Assembly (NCBI GenBank): GCA_944354125.1
Contig: CALVPT010000008.1
Span: forward strand, 1 to 64,000
Length of the DNA: 64,000 bases
Origin: an uncultured Clostridia bacterium
GTDB lineage: Bacteria; Bacillota; Clostridia; Christensenellales; Borkfalkiaceae
Reading direction: 5' to 3'
The position numbers were made by a program, and so were the translations under genes. Numbering within the stretch: position 1 is the stretch's first letter; each line of letters starts with the position of its first letter. Shown in pieces: positions 53,195 through 62,590 of this stretch. The notes under the pieces were generated by a model, which made no database searches, was not told where the DNA came from, and worked only from the letters and a program-made list of their open reading frames with translations.

Positions 53195-53785
53195 CTATAT
53201 CTGCTTCCTTTCGAGAAATGCGCGGGAGAGAGTCACCTCGTCGGTATACTCTATCTCGCCGCCGATGGGGATGCCGTGCGCAAGCCTGGTCACCTTTACG
53301 CCCAGCGGCTTTAAGAGCTTTGCTATATACAGCGCGGTAGCATCGCCCTCGACGTCGGGATTGGTGGCTATTATGACCTCCGTCACCTTGTCGTCTATCC
53401 TTGAGAGAAGCTCCTTGATTCTTATGTCGTTCGGTCCTATGCCGTCCATCGGCGAAATTACGCCGTGCAATACGTGATACACGCCCTTGAATTCGCGCAG
53501 TTTTTCCATTGCGACGACGTCCTTGGGCTCCTTTACGACGCATATCACGGAGGAATCCCTCTTCTTGCAGATTTCGCACACTTCCTCTTCGGAGAAGTTG
53601 CCGCACACCGAACAATAGCGCACCTTGCGCTTGCATTCGAGTATGCTCTGCGCAAACGCCGCCGCCTCCTCTTTGGACATGTCTATTATCTTATAGGCAT
53701 ACCTCTGCGCCGTCTTTTTGCCGACGCCGGGGAGCTTGGTGAACTCGTTTATGAGTCTGCCTATGGGCTCTATAAAAGTATCCAT
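53195..53785 (-). CDS. recR: Recombination protein RecR
   Basis: The 196-aa protein has the helix-hairpin-helix [13 protein letters not shown], the zinc finger [16 protein letters not shown] and a Toprim domain with [14 protein letters not shown]. RecR acts with RecO/RecF in gap repair. It is part of the dnaX-ybaB-recR run, 19 bases after ybaB. Confidence 0.96.
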   Translation of the reverse strand: MDTFIEPIGRLINEFTKLPGVGKKTAQRYAYKIIDMSKEEAAAFAQSILECKRKVRYCSVCGNFSEEEVCEICKKRDSSVICVVKEPKDVVAMEKLREFKGVYHVLHGVISPMDGIGPNDIRIKELLSRIDDKVTEVIIATNPDVEGDATALYIAKLLKPLGVKVTRLAHGIPIGGEIEYTDEVTLSRAFLERKQI

Positions 53786-53803
53786 TGACGCCTTCCGTGC
53801 CCC

Positions 53804-54169
53804 TTAGATGAGTCCGCCGAGACCGCCGATGTTGCCGAACGGTCCCATCTTTTCCTTATATGCCTCGTCAGCCTTCTTGTAGCCGTCGTTGATTGCCGCC
53901 ATTATGAGGTCTTCGAGCATTTCCACGTCGTCCTCGTCGGTTATGTCGACCATCTCGGATATCTTGCTGCCGAACTCTATGCCGTTTATGACCTTCTTGC
54001 CGTTCATATAGACGACTACCGTCTCGTCGCCCTCTTCGCCGCCGCCCGAAAAGCCGAGAACTTCCATCTCCTCGAGCTCGGCTTCGGCCTTGCCCATCTG
54101 CTCCTGTATCTTCTGCGCCTGCTTCATCATGTTCTGCATGTTGCCTGCGCCGCCCCTGAATCCTGCCAT
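53804..54169 (-). CDS. YbaB/EbfC nucleoid-associated protein
   Basis: The 121-aa protein has the family core MMKQAQKIQEQMGKAEAELEEM and a helical hairpin structure, with Gly-rich ends (GGAGN, GGLGGLI). Members bind DNA as dimers. Located between dnaX and recR as in most bacteria. Confidence 0.95.
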   Translation of the reverse strand: MAGFRGGAGNMQNMMKQAQKIQEQMGKAEAELEEMEVLGFSGGGEEGDETVVVYMNGKKVINGIEFGSKISEMVDITDEDDVEMLEDLIMAAINDGYKKADEAYKEKMGPFGNIGGLGGLI

Positions 54170-54187
54170 ATTGTCTTACCTCACTTT

Positions 54188-55939
54188 TTACTTTATGGTT
54201 ATATCCGTTCCGCTGAAATTGCGTTTCAATTGGTCTATTGCCTTTTCGTACTTGTCTTCGCCCTTTGGTTTTAAGCGTATTTCGTACGAAAATACGCCCA
54301 AAGACGCCAGCGTTTCGCCTATGAATGCCTTGTTGTCCTCCCTGTTCAGCGACTTATAAACCGCCTCCACGTGAGTGGCGAGAATGAACTTGTCGCCCTC
54401 GAAAGAGCTTTCAAGGTCGCAACACAGCGTGAACAGCACGGCGTTGCGTCTCGTCGTCCTGAACATCCTTATGAACCTGCCGAAGAGCGTCGCTTTGTCC
54501 GCCTCCGAAAGCGAGCCGACCGCCTTGGGCTGTGAGGGCATTGCACCGTCGAACATGCTGCCCTGCGCTCCGTCCGTCTCCGACGATTTTTCGTTAGGAG
54601 ATTTTGCCGTCTGCGAGGGTGCGCTCTGCTCCGTTTCCGACTTCGCAAACGACGAAGGCACATCCGTCGTCGGCATTTCCGCCTTAGCCCGAGGGGGCTG
54701 AACGGCTGAAACCGAAGGCGCGCGCTCCTTTGCGTTCTCCGCCGCGGCATCGCGCCTGACGGCTGTCTGATTTACTGTAACCTTCACGCCCTCTTTGACC
54801 GCCTTTTCGAGTGCGGCGATGCGCGTTAAAAGCGCCTCCATGTCGTAATCAGCCTGAGGCATTGCCGCCTTGACGATGGCGTTCTCGAGCGTTATCGCGC
54901 CGTTGACCGCGTACCTTAAAGCGCCCTCGGTCGAGGCGAGAATTTCCGTCGCCCTGAGTATTGCGTGACCGTCCGCGCTATCCGCCGTAGCCTTGAGGGC
55001 GGCATATTTTTCCTTGGGAAGATTGAGTATTCTGTCCGCGCCGCGGCACATCTTTGCAATGGCGAGATTGTTGAAATAGCTGAGAAGGTCGCGCAGAAGC
55101 ACGCCCACGCCCTTGCCCGTGGAGAGAACCTGTTCGCATAACGTCAGCGCCTCGCCGGCGTTCTGCGAGACTATCGCCGAGGCTATCTGTCCTATCGACT
55201 CGAAATCGGCCTTGCCGAGAACGGCGTTGACGTCGTCATACGTCAGCCTGCCCTGTGAGTATGACGCACACATATCGGCGATTGAAAGGCTGTCCCTGGC
55301 GCTGCCGTTGCCCGCCCTCGCTATTGCCGCCACGGCCTCGTCCTCGTACTCCTTGCCCGTGCGGTCGAATACGCTCTTTATGAGATTTTCGAGGTCGCCC
55401 TGCGGAATGAGCTTGAAGTCGAAGCGCATGCACCTTGAAAGTATTGTCGCGGGAATCTTCTGCGGCTCGGTAGTGGCGAGAATGAACACGGCGTGCGAAG
55501 GCGGTTCCTCCAGCGTCTTCAATACCGCATTGAATGCCGACTGTGTGAGCATATGCACTTCGTCGATGATATATACCTTATACCTTCCGTTGACGGGGGG
55601 ATACTGTACCTTTTCCCTCAGGTCTCTCATCTCGTCGACGCCGTTGTTGGACGCAGCGTCTATCTCCGAGATGTCGAGCGCCGCACCGCTTGCAAGCGCC
55701 CTGCAGGTCGCGCACTTTCCGCACGGCGAGCCGTTTACGGGGCTTTGACAGTTAATCGCCCTGGCGAATATCTTCGCGAGCGTCGTCTTGCCCGTGCCCC
55801 TCGGTCCGCAGAACAGATAGGCATGACCTATCTTGTCCGTCTCTATCTGGTTTTTGAGTATTCTGACTATGTGTTCCTGCCTTACCACCTCGTCGAAGGT
55901 TGAGGGGCGGAACATACGGTAAAATGCAAGATATGCCAT
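54188..55939 (-). CDS. dnaX: DNA polymerase III subunits gamma/tau
   Basis: The 583-aa clamp-loader subunit has Walker A GPRGTGKTTLAKI, the zinc site C-X8-C-X2-C-X2-C (CQSPVNGSPCGKCATC) and the sensor/Walker B IIDEVHMLTQSAFNAVLKT. The C-terminal tau-like region contains a Ser/Ala/Pro/Glu linker and a conserved terminal domain. I start at MAYLAFYRMFRP with GGGGGC upstream; an earlier ATG would overlap the same region. Follows sigH by 68 bases. Confidence 0.95.
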   Translation of the reverse strand: MAYLAFYRMFRPSTFDEVVRQEHIVRILKNQIETDKIGHAYLFCGPRGTGKTTLAKIFARAINCQSPVNGSPCGKCATCRALASGAALDISEIDAASNNGVDEMRDLREKVQYPPVNGRYKVYIIDEVHMLTQSAFNAVLKTLEEPPSHAVFILATTEPQKIPATILSRCMRFDFKLIPQGDLENLIKSVFDRTGKEYEDEAVAAIARAGNGSARDSLSIADMCASYSQGRLTYDDVNAVLGKADFESIGQIASAIVSQNAGEALTLCEQVLSTGKGVGVLLRDLLSYFNNLAIAKMCRGADRILNLPKEKYAALKATADSADGHAILRATEILASTEGALRYAVNGAITLENAIVKAAMPQADYDMEALLTRIAALEKAVKEGVKVTVNQTAVRRDAAAENAKERAPSVSAVQPPRAKAEMPTTDVPSSFAKSETEQSAPSQTAKSPNEKSSETDGAQGSMFDGAMPSQPKAVGSLSEADKATLFGRFIRMFRTTRRNAVLFTLCCDLESSFEGDKFILATHVEAVYKSLNREDNKAFIGETLASLGVFSYEIRLKPKGEDKYEKAIDQLKRNFSGTDITIK

Positions 55940-56007
55940 CTTTGCCCCCGATTTTATGATATCCATTTGTCGCGCGGCGGTTCAGCCTTTCAACGCATCG
56001 AGCCGCC

Positions 56008-56574
56008 CTATTTTACGCCGAGTACTGAGCGTAGCTTATTCTTCGCCCTTGTTATGGCGTTATCCGTCTGCTTATAGGTCTTGCCGAGCGCGCCCGATAT
56101 CTCGGGAAGAGTCGCGCCCTCTATGTACATGCATATAGCCCTGTATTCGAAGTCCGAAAGCGCGCCGCTCATCTTTTCCATCATCTCGCGGCGTGCTTCC
56201 CTGAAGATTATCTGCTCCTCGGGACTGGCATTGCCCGATACGGCCTCCTCGCCCTCGTCCGAAAGCTGCAAAAAGCCGTTCATGGCGGCATTTTTATTGT
56301 TATACGAACGCTTGACGGCGTCCAGTATCCTGTTCTTTATGCAGGCATCGGCGTACGCCTGAAAACCGACGTCACCCGAAAATCCGACTATCGCCGAATA
56401 CAGTCCGCACATTCCCTCCTGGACGAGATCTTCCGTATCCCCTCCCGACAGGAAAAAGCGCCTGGCGACAGACAGCACCCTGTTCTTGTAGCGCGACAGA
56501 ATCTCCTCGCACGCGCCCTTGTCGCCGCCGTGAAACCGCGCGACCAGCTGTTCGTCGGTGAGCGGCGAACTCAT
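56008..56574 (-). CDS. sigH: RNA polymerase sigma factor, SigH-like
   Basis: The 188-aa protein has sigma region 2 (SVARRFFLSGGDTEDLVQEGMCGLY) and region 4 (ATLPEISGALGKTYKQTDNAITRAKN). The region-2 motif and gene order mrnC-rlmB-sigH match the Bacillus sigma-H locus, so I assign the early sporulation/transition-state sigma factor. The start overlaps the rlmB stop by four bases; the long upstream frame has no basis. Slightly shorter than the 210-aa Bacillus protein. Confidence 0.88.
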   Translation of the reverse strand: MSSPLTDEQLVARFHGGDKGACEEILSRYKNRVLSVARRFFLSGGDTEDLVQEGMCGLYSAIVGFSGDVGFQAYADACIKNRILDAVKRSYNNKNAAMNGFLQLSDEGEEAVSGNASPEEQIIFREARREMMEKMSGALSDFEYRAICMYIEGATLPEISGALGKTYKQTDNAITRAKNKLRSVLGVK

Positions 56575-57290
56575 TTTTCCATCCTCTTTTTGAGCACTTC
56601 GTATGCCGCCACGCCGAGCGCAACCGAGGCGTTGAGCGAATTTACCTTGCCGCACATGGGAAGGGATACGACAAAGTCGCACTTTTCGCGCGTAAGATGC
56701 CTGACTCCGCTGTCCTCGCCGCCGACGACTATCGCAACGTTGCCCGAAAGGTCGGCGGAATATATGCTCTGCCCGTCGGCTTCGAGCGCGTACAGCCAAT
56801 ATCCTGCCTTTTTGAGCTCCTCCACGGCGCGGTTGAGCGAATTTACCTTGGCTACCTTTACGTGATTTGCGGCGCCGGCCGAGATGCGCACGACAGCCTC
56901 CGTCACGCTTGCCGAATTGGTGGAGGGAATGACCACGCCGTCAGCGCCCGTGCACTCCGCCACCCTTATGACGGAGCCGAGATTGTGGACGTCCTCTATG
57001 CCGTCGCATAAGATGACAAAGCCGCTCTTTTCGCCCCTGGCGGCAATTATGTCGTCGAGCGAGGAATATTTAAAGTCGGTGGTTATGGCGATTACGCCCT
57101 GATGATGCCCCGTCACGCTCTCCTTGTCGAGCACCTTTTTGTCGACGAACTGCACCCTTATGCCCTTTTTGCGCGCCTCGGCAAACAGCCTGCCAAGGCT
57201 CCCCTGCGCGTTCTTTTCGAGCATTATCTTTTCCACCGTCTTATCCGTCTTTAAAAGCTCATATACGGCGTTCCTGCCTTCGGTCTTCAT
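56571..57290 (-). CDS. rlmB: 23S rRNA 2'-O-methyltransferase RlmB-type (SpoU family)
   Basis: The 239-aa SPOUT methyltransferase has the N-terminal substrate domain and the knot motifs NLGSVIRVAECTGADGVVIP, VVGGEDSGVRHL and SLPMCGKVNSLNASVALG. It probably methylates G2251 of 23S rRNA. It overlaps mrnC and sigH by four bases each. Confidence 0.93.
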   Translation of the reverse strand: MKTEGRNAVYELLKTDKTVEKIMLEKNAQGSLGRLFAEARKKGIRVQFVDKKVLDKESVTGHHQGVIAITTDFKYSSLDDIIAARGEKSGFVILCDGIEDVHNLGSVIRVAECTGADGVVIPSTNSASVTEAVVRISAGAANHVKVAKVNSLNRAVEELKKAGYWLYALEADGQSIYSADLSGNVAIVVGGEDSGVRHLTREKCDFVVSLPMCGKVNSLNASVALGVAAYEVLKKRMEK

Positions 57291-57682
57291 AAATTATCCC
57301 CCTCTATAAGCTGAGATATTCTCTCGTACTGTCCCGTAAGGTACAGATACCCCAAAACCGCCTCCAGACCCGTCGAGCGGTTATAGTCCGCAACCGAGGC
57401 GTTCTTGCTCTTGGTCGCCTTTTTTGCGTTTCTGCCGCGGTGATAGACGGCCTCTTCTTCCTCGGTAAACCTGCACTCTATGCGCGATACAAGCTCGCTC
57501 TGACCGGTCGCCGACACTATTGCCGAGGTGCGTTTCTGAAGTTCGGAAGGGCGCATATCCGACCCTTCAACCTCCCTCGCGCGGACGTACAGCGAATAGA
57601 CGGCATCGCCGACAAACGCGAGCGTTACGGGACCGAGCTGCCTTGCCCTGTCCGCATCCATCTTAGAAAATAATCCGAACAA
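57287..57682 (-). CDS. mrnC: Mini-ribonuclease III
   Basis: The 131-aa RNase III-like domain without dsRBD has FVGDAVYSLYVR (catalytic Asp) and TGLEAVLGYLYLTGQ (catalytic Glu). MrnC matures 23S rRNA in Bacillus. It is the first gene of the mrnC-rlmB-sigH run. Start at MFGLFSKMDADRARQLGPV; overlap of four bases with rlmB. Confidence 0.92.
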   Translation of the reverse strand: MFGLFSKMDADRARQLGPVTLAFVGDAVYSLYVRAREVEGSDMRPSELQKRTSAIVSATGQSELVSRIECRFTEEEEAVYHRGRNAKKATKSKNASVADYNRSTGLEAVLGYLYLTGQYERISQLIEGDNL

Positions 57683-57767
57683 ATTTCACCGCCGAAAAAT
57701 AAGCATTATTATTTAGTATATTATATCACCAAGGCATAAAAAAATCAAGAAATCAATACTATATAGC

Positions 57768-58472
57768 GTGAAAACCTTATTTGTCAGAAAGAGTTTTATC
57801 ATCACATTGTCGATACTCATCGCGGCGGCGATAGCGCTGGGTACGCTTGCAGGATTTGTCTCCGAAAGTCAGTCGGCTCTCAATCCCGACATGCCGACGA
57901 TAGTTGTCGACGCCGGGCACGGCGGCATCGACAACGGCGTGACGGGCGTGATTACGGGCAACGACGAGGCGGACATCAACCTTGCCATTTCGCGCTATCT
58001 CAAGGGGCAATTTACCTCCGCAGGCTTCAACTGCGTAATGACGAGAACGACGCAGTCGGGACTGTACGGCAATACTTCCTCGGGCTTTAAAAAGCGCGAC
58101 ATGGAGGCGCGCAAAAAGGTCATTACCGACTGCGACGCCGACATGGTAATTTCCGTGCACCAGAACTTCTGCCCGCTTCCTTCGCGCAGGGGCGGAACGG
58201 TGTTCTTCGACAAGTCGAGCGCATCCTCCGCCTCGCTCGCCGCAAGCATACAGAACGAGCTCAACTCGATGGATAAGTGCGGCTCGAAAAACTCCGCGCT
58301 GTTCGGCGATTACTATATGCTCAAGTGCACCGACAGCCCCTCCGTCATAGTCGAATGCGGCTTCATGTCGAATACGGAGGACGACAAACTGCTCGCCGAC
58401 GAGGAATTTCAGCGCGCCATTGCCTATGCCATTTTCAAGGGCGCGGTAGGCTATCTGTCGGGGTTGAAATGA
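57768..58472 (+). CDS. cwlD: N-acetylmuramoyl-L-alanine amidase, CwlD-like
   Basis: The 234-aa Amidase_3 enzyme has an N-terminal signal anchor (SFIITLSILIAAAIALGTLAG) and the zinc motifs VDAGHGG, NDEADINLAI, SVHQNF and VECGFMSN. In Bacillus CwlD works with PdaA to make muramic-lactam in spore cortex, and the size fits; a vegetative amidase is also possible. The start codon is GTG, and no Shine-Dalgarno is present; a TACTAT box lies five bases upstream, so it too may be leaderless. Confidence 0.85.
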   Translation: MKTLFVRKSFIITLSILIAAAIALGTLAGFVSESQSALNPDMPTIVVDAGHGGIDNGVTGVITGNDEADINLAISRYLKGQFTSAGFNCVMTRTTQSGLYGNTSSGFKKRDMEARKKVITDCDADMVISVHQNFCPLPSRRGGTVFFDKSSASSASLAASIQNELNSMDKCGSKNSALFGDYYMLKCTDSPSVIVECGFMSNTEDDKLLADEEFQRAIAYAIFKGAVGYLSGLK

Positions 58473-58513
58473 TTGCCCTGCATTTACGGGTGTACAGAAT
58501 ACGCACATACGTA

Positions 58514-58538
58514 TCTTAAAAAAATCGCCTTTTTAAGA
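58514..58538 (+). terminator. First hairpin after cwlD
   Basis: TCTTAAAAA and TTTTTAAGA form a 9-bp A/T stem with a 7-base loop just upstream of the stronger GC-rich terminator. Confidence 0.4.
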
Positions 58539-58544
58539 CAAAAT

Positions 58545-58573
58545 GCCGCCCCGACCGAGTTGGTCGGGGCGGC
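58545..58573. terminator. Bidirectional terminator between cwlD and pnp
   Basis: A perfect 12-bp stem GCCGCCCCGACC/GGTCGGGGCGGC with 5-base loop between convergent genes. Confidence 0.85.
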
Positions 58574-58617
58574 AAAACGCCTTGATTTATGGCAATGATT
58601 TTATAAGTTCAGGAATT

Positions 58618-60723
58618 TCAGGAAAGCTTTTCGAGAAGCTTTAAGTCAACGCCCTTTTCGCCTATCTTTATTATCTCTACCTTTACGGTATCGCCCACCT
58701 TGACGACGTCCTCTACCTTTTCAACCCTCTTGTTGGAGAGCTTGGAGATGTGAATCATGCCGTCTTTGCCGGGAGCAAATTCTACGAATGCGCCGATTGC
58801 AATCGTCCTTACGACCGTGCCGACAAACATGTCGCCTACTTCGGGGTCGTGAGCTATCGAAAGGATTATGCCCTTTGCCCTCTCGGCATTTTCGATGGGG
58901 CCCATGGTTGAAATGTAGCCCCTGCCGCTGTCGTCGTCGTTGAACTCTATCTCGGTGCCCGTCTCCTCCATAATCTTCTTGATTACGCAGCCCTGCTTGC
59001 CGATGACGTCGCCGATCTTCTCGGGATCGATTTCGAAGCTTATTATCTTGGGAGCGTATGCCGAGAGCTTGGGAGAAACTTCGGGAACGCACTCGAGCAT
59101 CTTGGACAGAATGAACTGTCTGCCCTCGTTTGCCTGGTCGATTGCCGTGTGCATTATCTCTTCGGAGATGCCCTTAATCTTGATATCCATCTGGATTGCG
59201 GTGATGCCCTTCATGGTACCTGCTACCTTGAAGTCCATATCGCCGAGGAAGTCCTCGAGACCCTGGATATCCGTCATTACCCTGAATTCGCCCGTTTCCT
59301 GGTTCTTGATAAGACCCATTGCAACGCCTGCTACGGGAGCCTTGATGGGAACGCCTGCATCCATGAGCGCCATGGTGGAGCCGCATACGGAAGCCATGGA
59401 GGACGAGCCGTTGGAGGACATTATGTCGTTTACCACCCTTATTGCATAGGGGAATTCCTCTTCGGAGGGAATTACGGGAACGAGCGCCCTCTCTGCAAGC
59501 GCGCCGTGACCTATCTCCCTTCTGCCGGGGGAACGGAGCGCCTTAGCTTCGCCCGTGCAGTAGCCGGGGAAGTTGTACTGGTGCATATATCTCTTGTATG
59601 TCTCTTCGTCGAGGCCTTCGAGCTTCTGAACCTCGCCGAGCATGCCGAGCGTACAGGTCGTAAGGGTCTGCGTCTGACCTCTGGTGAACACTGCCGAGCC
59701 GTGTACTCTGGGAAGAACTCCCCTCTCGCACCAGATGGGACGAACGTCCTTTAAGCCTCTGCCGTCGGGACGGATGCCCTTGTCGAATATCTTTGCGCGC
59801 ACCTTTTCCTTGGTAAGGTAATAGATGCTGTCCTTTATCTCCCTCTTGTTGTCGGGATATATCTCTGCAAAGTGATCGAGAATTTCCTGCTCTGCCTGAG
59901 CCTGACGGGTCTCCCTCTCCTTGCGGTCGAATGTGTCGATTGCCCAGTCGATCTTCTCGGAGGCATATGCCCTGACTTCCTTGTCAAGCTCTTCGGGAAC
60001 GTGGTAGAGCTCGATTTCAAGCTTCTTCTTGCCGACTGCGGGTACGATTACGTCCTCGATATATGCGCATATCTTCTTGATTTCCTCGTGACCGAACATG
60101 ATTGCGCCGACCATTTCCTCGTTGGAAACTTCGTTTGCGCCGGCCTCTATCATGAGGATTGCATCCTTGGTACCTGCAAGGTTCAGGTGAATGTCGCTCT
60201 TTGCCCTCTCCTTGAGGTCGGGGTTGATTACGTACTTGCCGTCAACCATTCCGACTACTACCGAGCCGGTGGGACCTGCCCAGGGAATATCCGAAATTGC
60301 GATTGCTACCGACGAACCTATCATTGCGAGGGGTTCGGGGGAGATGTCGGGTTCTACCGACAGCGCCTGAGCTATTACGACCACGTCGTTGAAAAGTCCC
60401 TTGGGGAAAAGGGGACGAAGGGGACGGTCGATAAGACGGCTTGTAAGTATTGCCTTGTCGCTTGCCCTGCCCTCTCTCTTCTTGAAGCCGCCGGGAATCT
60501 TGCCGATGGAATACATCTTCTCTTCATAGTCTACCTGAAGAGGGAAGAAATCCATGCCCTCCCTGGGCGTAGCCGACATGCATACGGTTACCATTACCGC
60601 CGTCTCGCCGCAACGGACAACGCACGCGCCGTTTGCCTGTTCTGCATATTTTCCCGTCTCAATGACGACTTCTCTGCCGCCGATTTCAAGGGAAAACTGT
60701 CTGTAATTTGCGTTTTGTGCCAT
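58618..60723 (-). CDS. pnp: Polyribonucleotide nucleotidyltransferase (PNPase)
   Basis: The 701-aa exoribonuclease has two RNase PH domains, with conserved GGFKKREGRASDKAILTSRLIDRP and RSPGRREIGHGALAERAL, then KH (IGDVIGKQGCVIKKIMEETG) and S1 (VGDMFVGTVVRTIAIGAFVEF) domains. It degrades RNA with inorganic phosphate. It follows rpsO behind an attenuating terminator, the classic order. Confidence 0.96.
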   Translation of the reverse strand: MAQNANYRQFSLEIGGREVVIETGKYAEQANGACVVRCGETAVMVTVCMSATPREGMDFFPLQVDYEEKMYSIGKIPGGFKKREGRASDKAILTSRLIDRPLRPLFPKGLFNDVVVIAQALSVEPDISPEPLAMIGSSVAIAISDIPWAGPTGSVVVGMVDGKYVINPDLKERAKSDIHLNLAGTKDAILMIEAGANEVSNEEMVGAIMFGHEEIKKICAYIEDVIVPAVGKKKLEIELYHVPEELDKEVRAYASEKIDWAIDTFDRKERETRQAQAEQEILDHFAEIYPDNKREIKDSIYYLTKEKVRAKIFDKGIRPDGRGLKDVRPIWCERGVLPRVHGSAVFTRGQTQTLTTCTLGMLGEVQKLEGLDEETYKRYMHQYNFPGYCTGEAKALRSPGRREIGHGALAERALVPVIPSEEEFPYAIRVVNDIMSSNGSSSMASVCGSTMALMDAGVPIKAPVAGVAMGLIKNQETGEFRVMTDIQGLEDFLGDMDFKVAGTMKGITAIQMDIKIKGISEEIMHTAIDQANEGRQFILSKMLECVPEVSPKLSAYAPKIISFEIDPEKIGDVIGKQGCVIKKIMEETGTEIEFNDDDSGRGYISTMGPIENAERAKGIILSIAHDPEVGDMFVGTVVRTIAIGAFVEFAPGKDGMIHISKLSNKRVEKVEDVVKVGDTVKVEIIKIGEKGVDLKLLEKLS

Positions 60724-60790
60724 TTGACTTGTCTACTCCTTAACTTCCTTAACTTATTTCCCCCGCAACGCCGTCACGGGGTGCTGTATG

Positions 60791-60827
60791 AAAAAAGGGC
60801 GCGCAAAGTTACACTATGCCCGCCCCG
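60791..60827 (-). terminator. Terminator between rpsO and pnp
   Basis: GGGCGGGCA pairs with TGCGCGCCC (one G-G mismatch), followed by six T's on the minus strand. It likely gives partial termination. Confidence 0.75.
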
Positions 60828-60833
60828 CTTACA

Positions 60834-61094
60834 TTACTTTCTTAAATTGAGAGCCGCAACGATTGCACGGTATCTTTCGATATCCTTTTCCTTGAGATAG
60901 TCCAAAAGTCCGCGACGACGACCTACCATTTTCAGAAGTCCGCGCCTGGAATGATTGTCGTGGATGTGCTCCTGAAGGTGTGCGTTGAGGTGATTGATTC
61001 TCTCCGTGAGAAGCGCTATCTGCACTTCGGGCGAACCTGTATCGCCGGGCTTTGTTGCGTACTTTGCAATGATTTCAGACTTTTCCATTTTCAT
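60834..61094 (-). CDS. rpsO: 30S ribosomal protein S15
   Basis: The 86-aa protein matches S15 throughout ([38 protein letters not shown]). GGAGG lies before ATG-AAA-ATG, so either Met could start; the first is chosen. S15 binds the central domain of 16S rRNA and often represses its own mRNA; the 100-base leader has no structure I can assign with confidence. Confidence 0.97.
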   Translation of the reverse strand: MKMEKSEIIAKYATKPGDTGSPEVQIALLTERINHLNAHLQEHIHDNHSRRGLLKMVGRRRGLLDYLKEKDIERYRAIVAALNLRK

Positions 61095-61222
61095 TTATCC
61101 TCCATATGGAATTATTATATGCGGAAATCCAGGACGAGCGTAGAGTAATCGCCTCGCTTAGACCTCCGTAACGTAATTATTTTAACACAGCCGTTTAAAA
61201 ATAGCAATAAAATTGAGCGCAT

Positions 61223-62590
61223 TTATTCAAAAAGTTTGGCGCGTTCTTCAATTATTTTATCGACCTTGGCCATATATGAGGGTATGTCCTTGGGGGAAGC
61301 ATACCTCTCTATGCGCCCCTCATCCGCGAACACCCTCTTGGAGATTGCATTCGCACCGACAGCCACGTTGTCCGCGCGCTCCTCCATGACGTCGACGTTG
61401 TAGACGTTTACCTTGCCGTCCCTGCACCAGCCGCAGTTTTCCCAGCCGCCTGCCTGATACTTCTGTCTGTACATATAGTAGGGCGCATATCCTGCCTCCT
61501 TGAGGAGTCTGCGCGAGAGCATTATCATCTCGCCTATGCCCTCGACGTTCAGCCGTTCGCACTCCTCTTTGAGCTTTGCGCCCGACTTCAGCGACAGCGT
61601 ATGCACGGTAATGTTGGCAGGGGCAAGCTCTATCGCCTTTCTTAGCGAATATTCAAAGTCCGCAAGCTTTTCGTCCGCCAGCCCTGCTATGAGGTCTATG
61701 TTTATGTCGAACCCGTATGCCTTTGCCATTTCGTACGCCCTTAAGGTATCCGAAGCGGTGTGCTTTCTGCCTATCTTTACGAGCGTCCGGTCAATGAACG
61801 ACTGCGGATTGACGCATATCCTGTTTATTCCGAAGTCGCTTAAAAGCTTAAGCTTTGCATCGGTGAACGTGTCTGGTCTGCCTGCCTCCACCGTATATTC
61901 GACATTCGTAAGGCCGAGAGATTTTATGGCACTGAGCACCCTTTCGAGCTGACTTTCGGATACGGCAAAGGGCGTGCCTCCGCCGATATAGATGCTCTTG
62001 GGTCGGCTCATTATGCCCTTTATCGCCCCGATCTCGCGCTCAAGACATTCTATGTAGCCGTCTATGAGGTGCCCCGTCTTAGATACGGGCGCGGTTATGA
62101 ACGAGCAGTATTCGCACTTGGTCGGGCAGAAAGGCAGCGACACGAACAGATCCTGTCCGCCGCAGTCGTCGTAGACGGCCTTCTGCGTACCGATTACTTC
62201 GCCGACGTGAGCGATGTTTTCCTCGCTTACGCCCATCGTCCTGAAGAGGTCTTTGAAGTCGCGCCCTGCGGAAAGCTCCTGATAGGCGAGCTTTGTAGGC
62301 CGTATGCCCGTCAGCGCACCGTACGGGAAATTTATTCCCTTCGCCTTGGAGAGCACCGAGTAAAACGCCAGCTTTGCAAACCTCTTGGCATACCTCTTAT
62401 ATTCGACCTCGTCGGCGGCATCGGCAAAGTTTTCGAAGTCATAAAACTGTCCGCCGTATTCTATGGAATTATAGTACTTTCCGCCCGAATAGTCGAAATA
62501 GTGCCCGAAATTCTCGTCCTGCGCGCCGAAAAGACGGACTACGTCCATTATCTCGGGCTCCAGCCAGGCACAGTTGATATACTCTATCAT
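61223..62590 (-). CDS. hemZ: HemZ-like radical SAM coproporphyrinogen III dehydrogenase
   Basis: The 455-aa protein has an N-terminal extension typical of HemZ and the radical-SAM cluster motif CPTKCEYCSF, then SIYIGGGTPFAVSESQLERVL. HemZ/HemW enzymes act in oxygen-independent heme synthesis or as heme chaperones. The ATG overlaps the MBL stop by four bases; the longer frame is not supported. It belongs to the rel-MBL-hemZ cluster, where hisS usually follows. Confidence 0.88.
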   Translation of the reverse strand: MIEYINCAWLEPEIMDVVRLFGAQDENFGHYFDYSGGKYYNSIEYGGQFYDFENFADAADEVEYKRYAKRFAKLAFYSVLSKAKGINFPYGALTGIRPTKLAYQELSAGRDFKDLFRTMGVSEENIAHVGEVIGTQKAVYDDCGGQDLFVSLPFCPTKCEYCSFITAPVSKTGHLIDGYIECLEREIGAIKGIMSRPKSIYIGGGTPFAVSESQLERVLSAIKSLGLTNVEYTVEAGRPDTFTDAKLKLLSDFGINRICVNPQSFIDRTLVKIGRKHTASDTLRAYEMAKAYGFDINIDLIAGLADEKLADFEYSLRKAIELAPANITVHTLSLKSGAKLKEECERLNVEGIGEMIMLSRRLLKEAGYAPYYMYRQKYQAGGWENCGWCRDGKVNVYNVDVMEERADNVAVGANAISKRVFADEGRIERYASPKDIPSYMAKVDKIIEERAKLFE

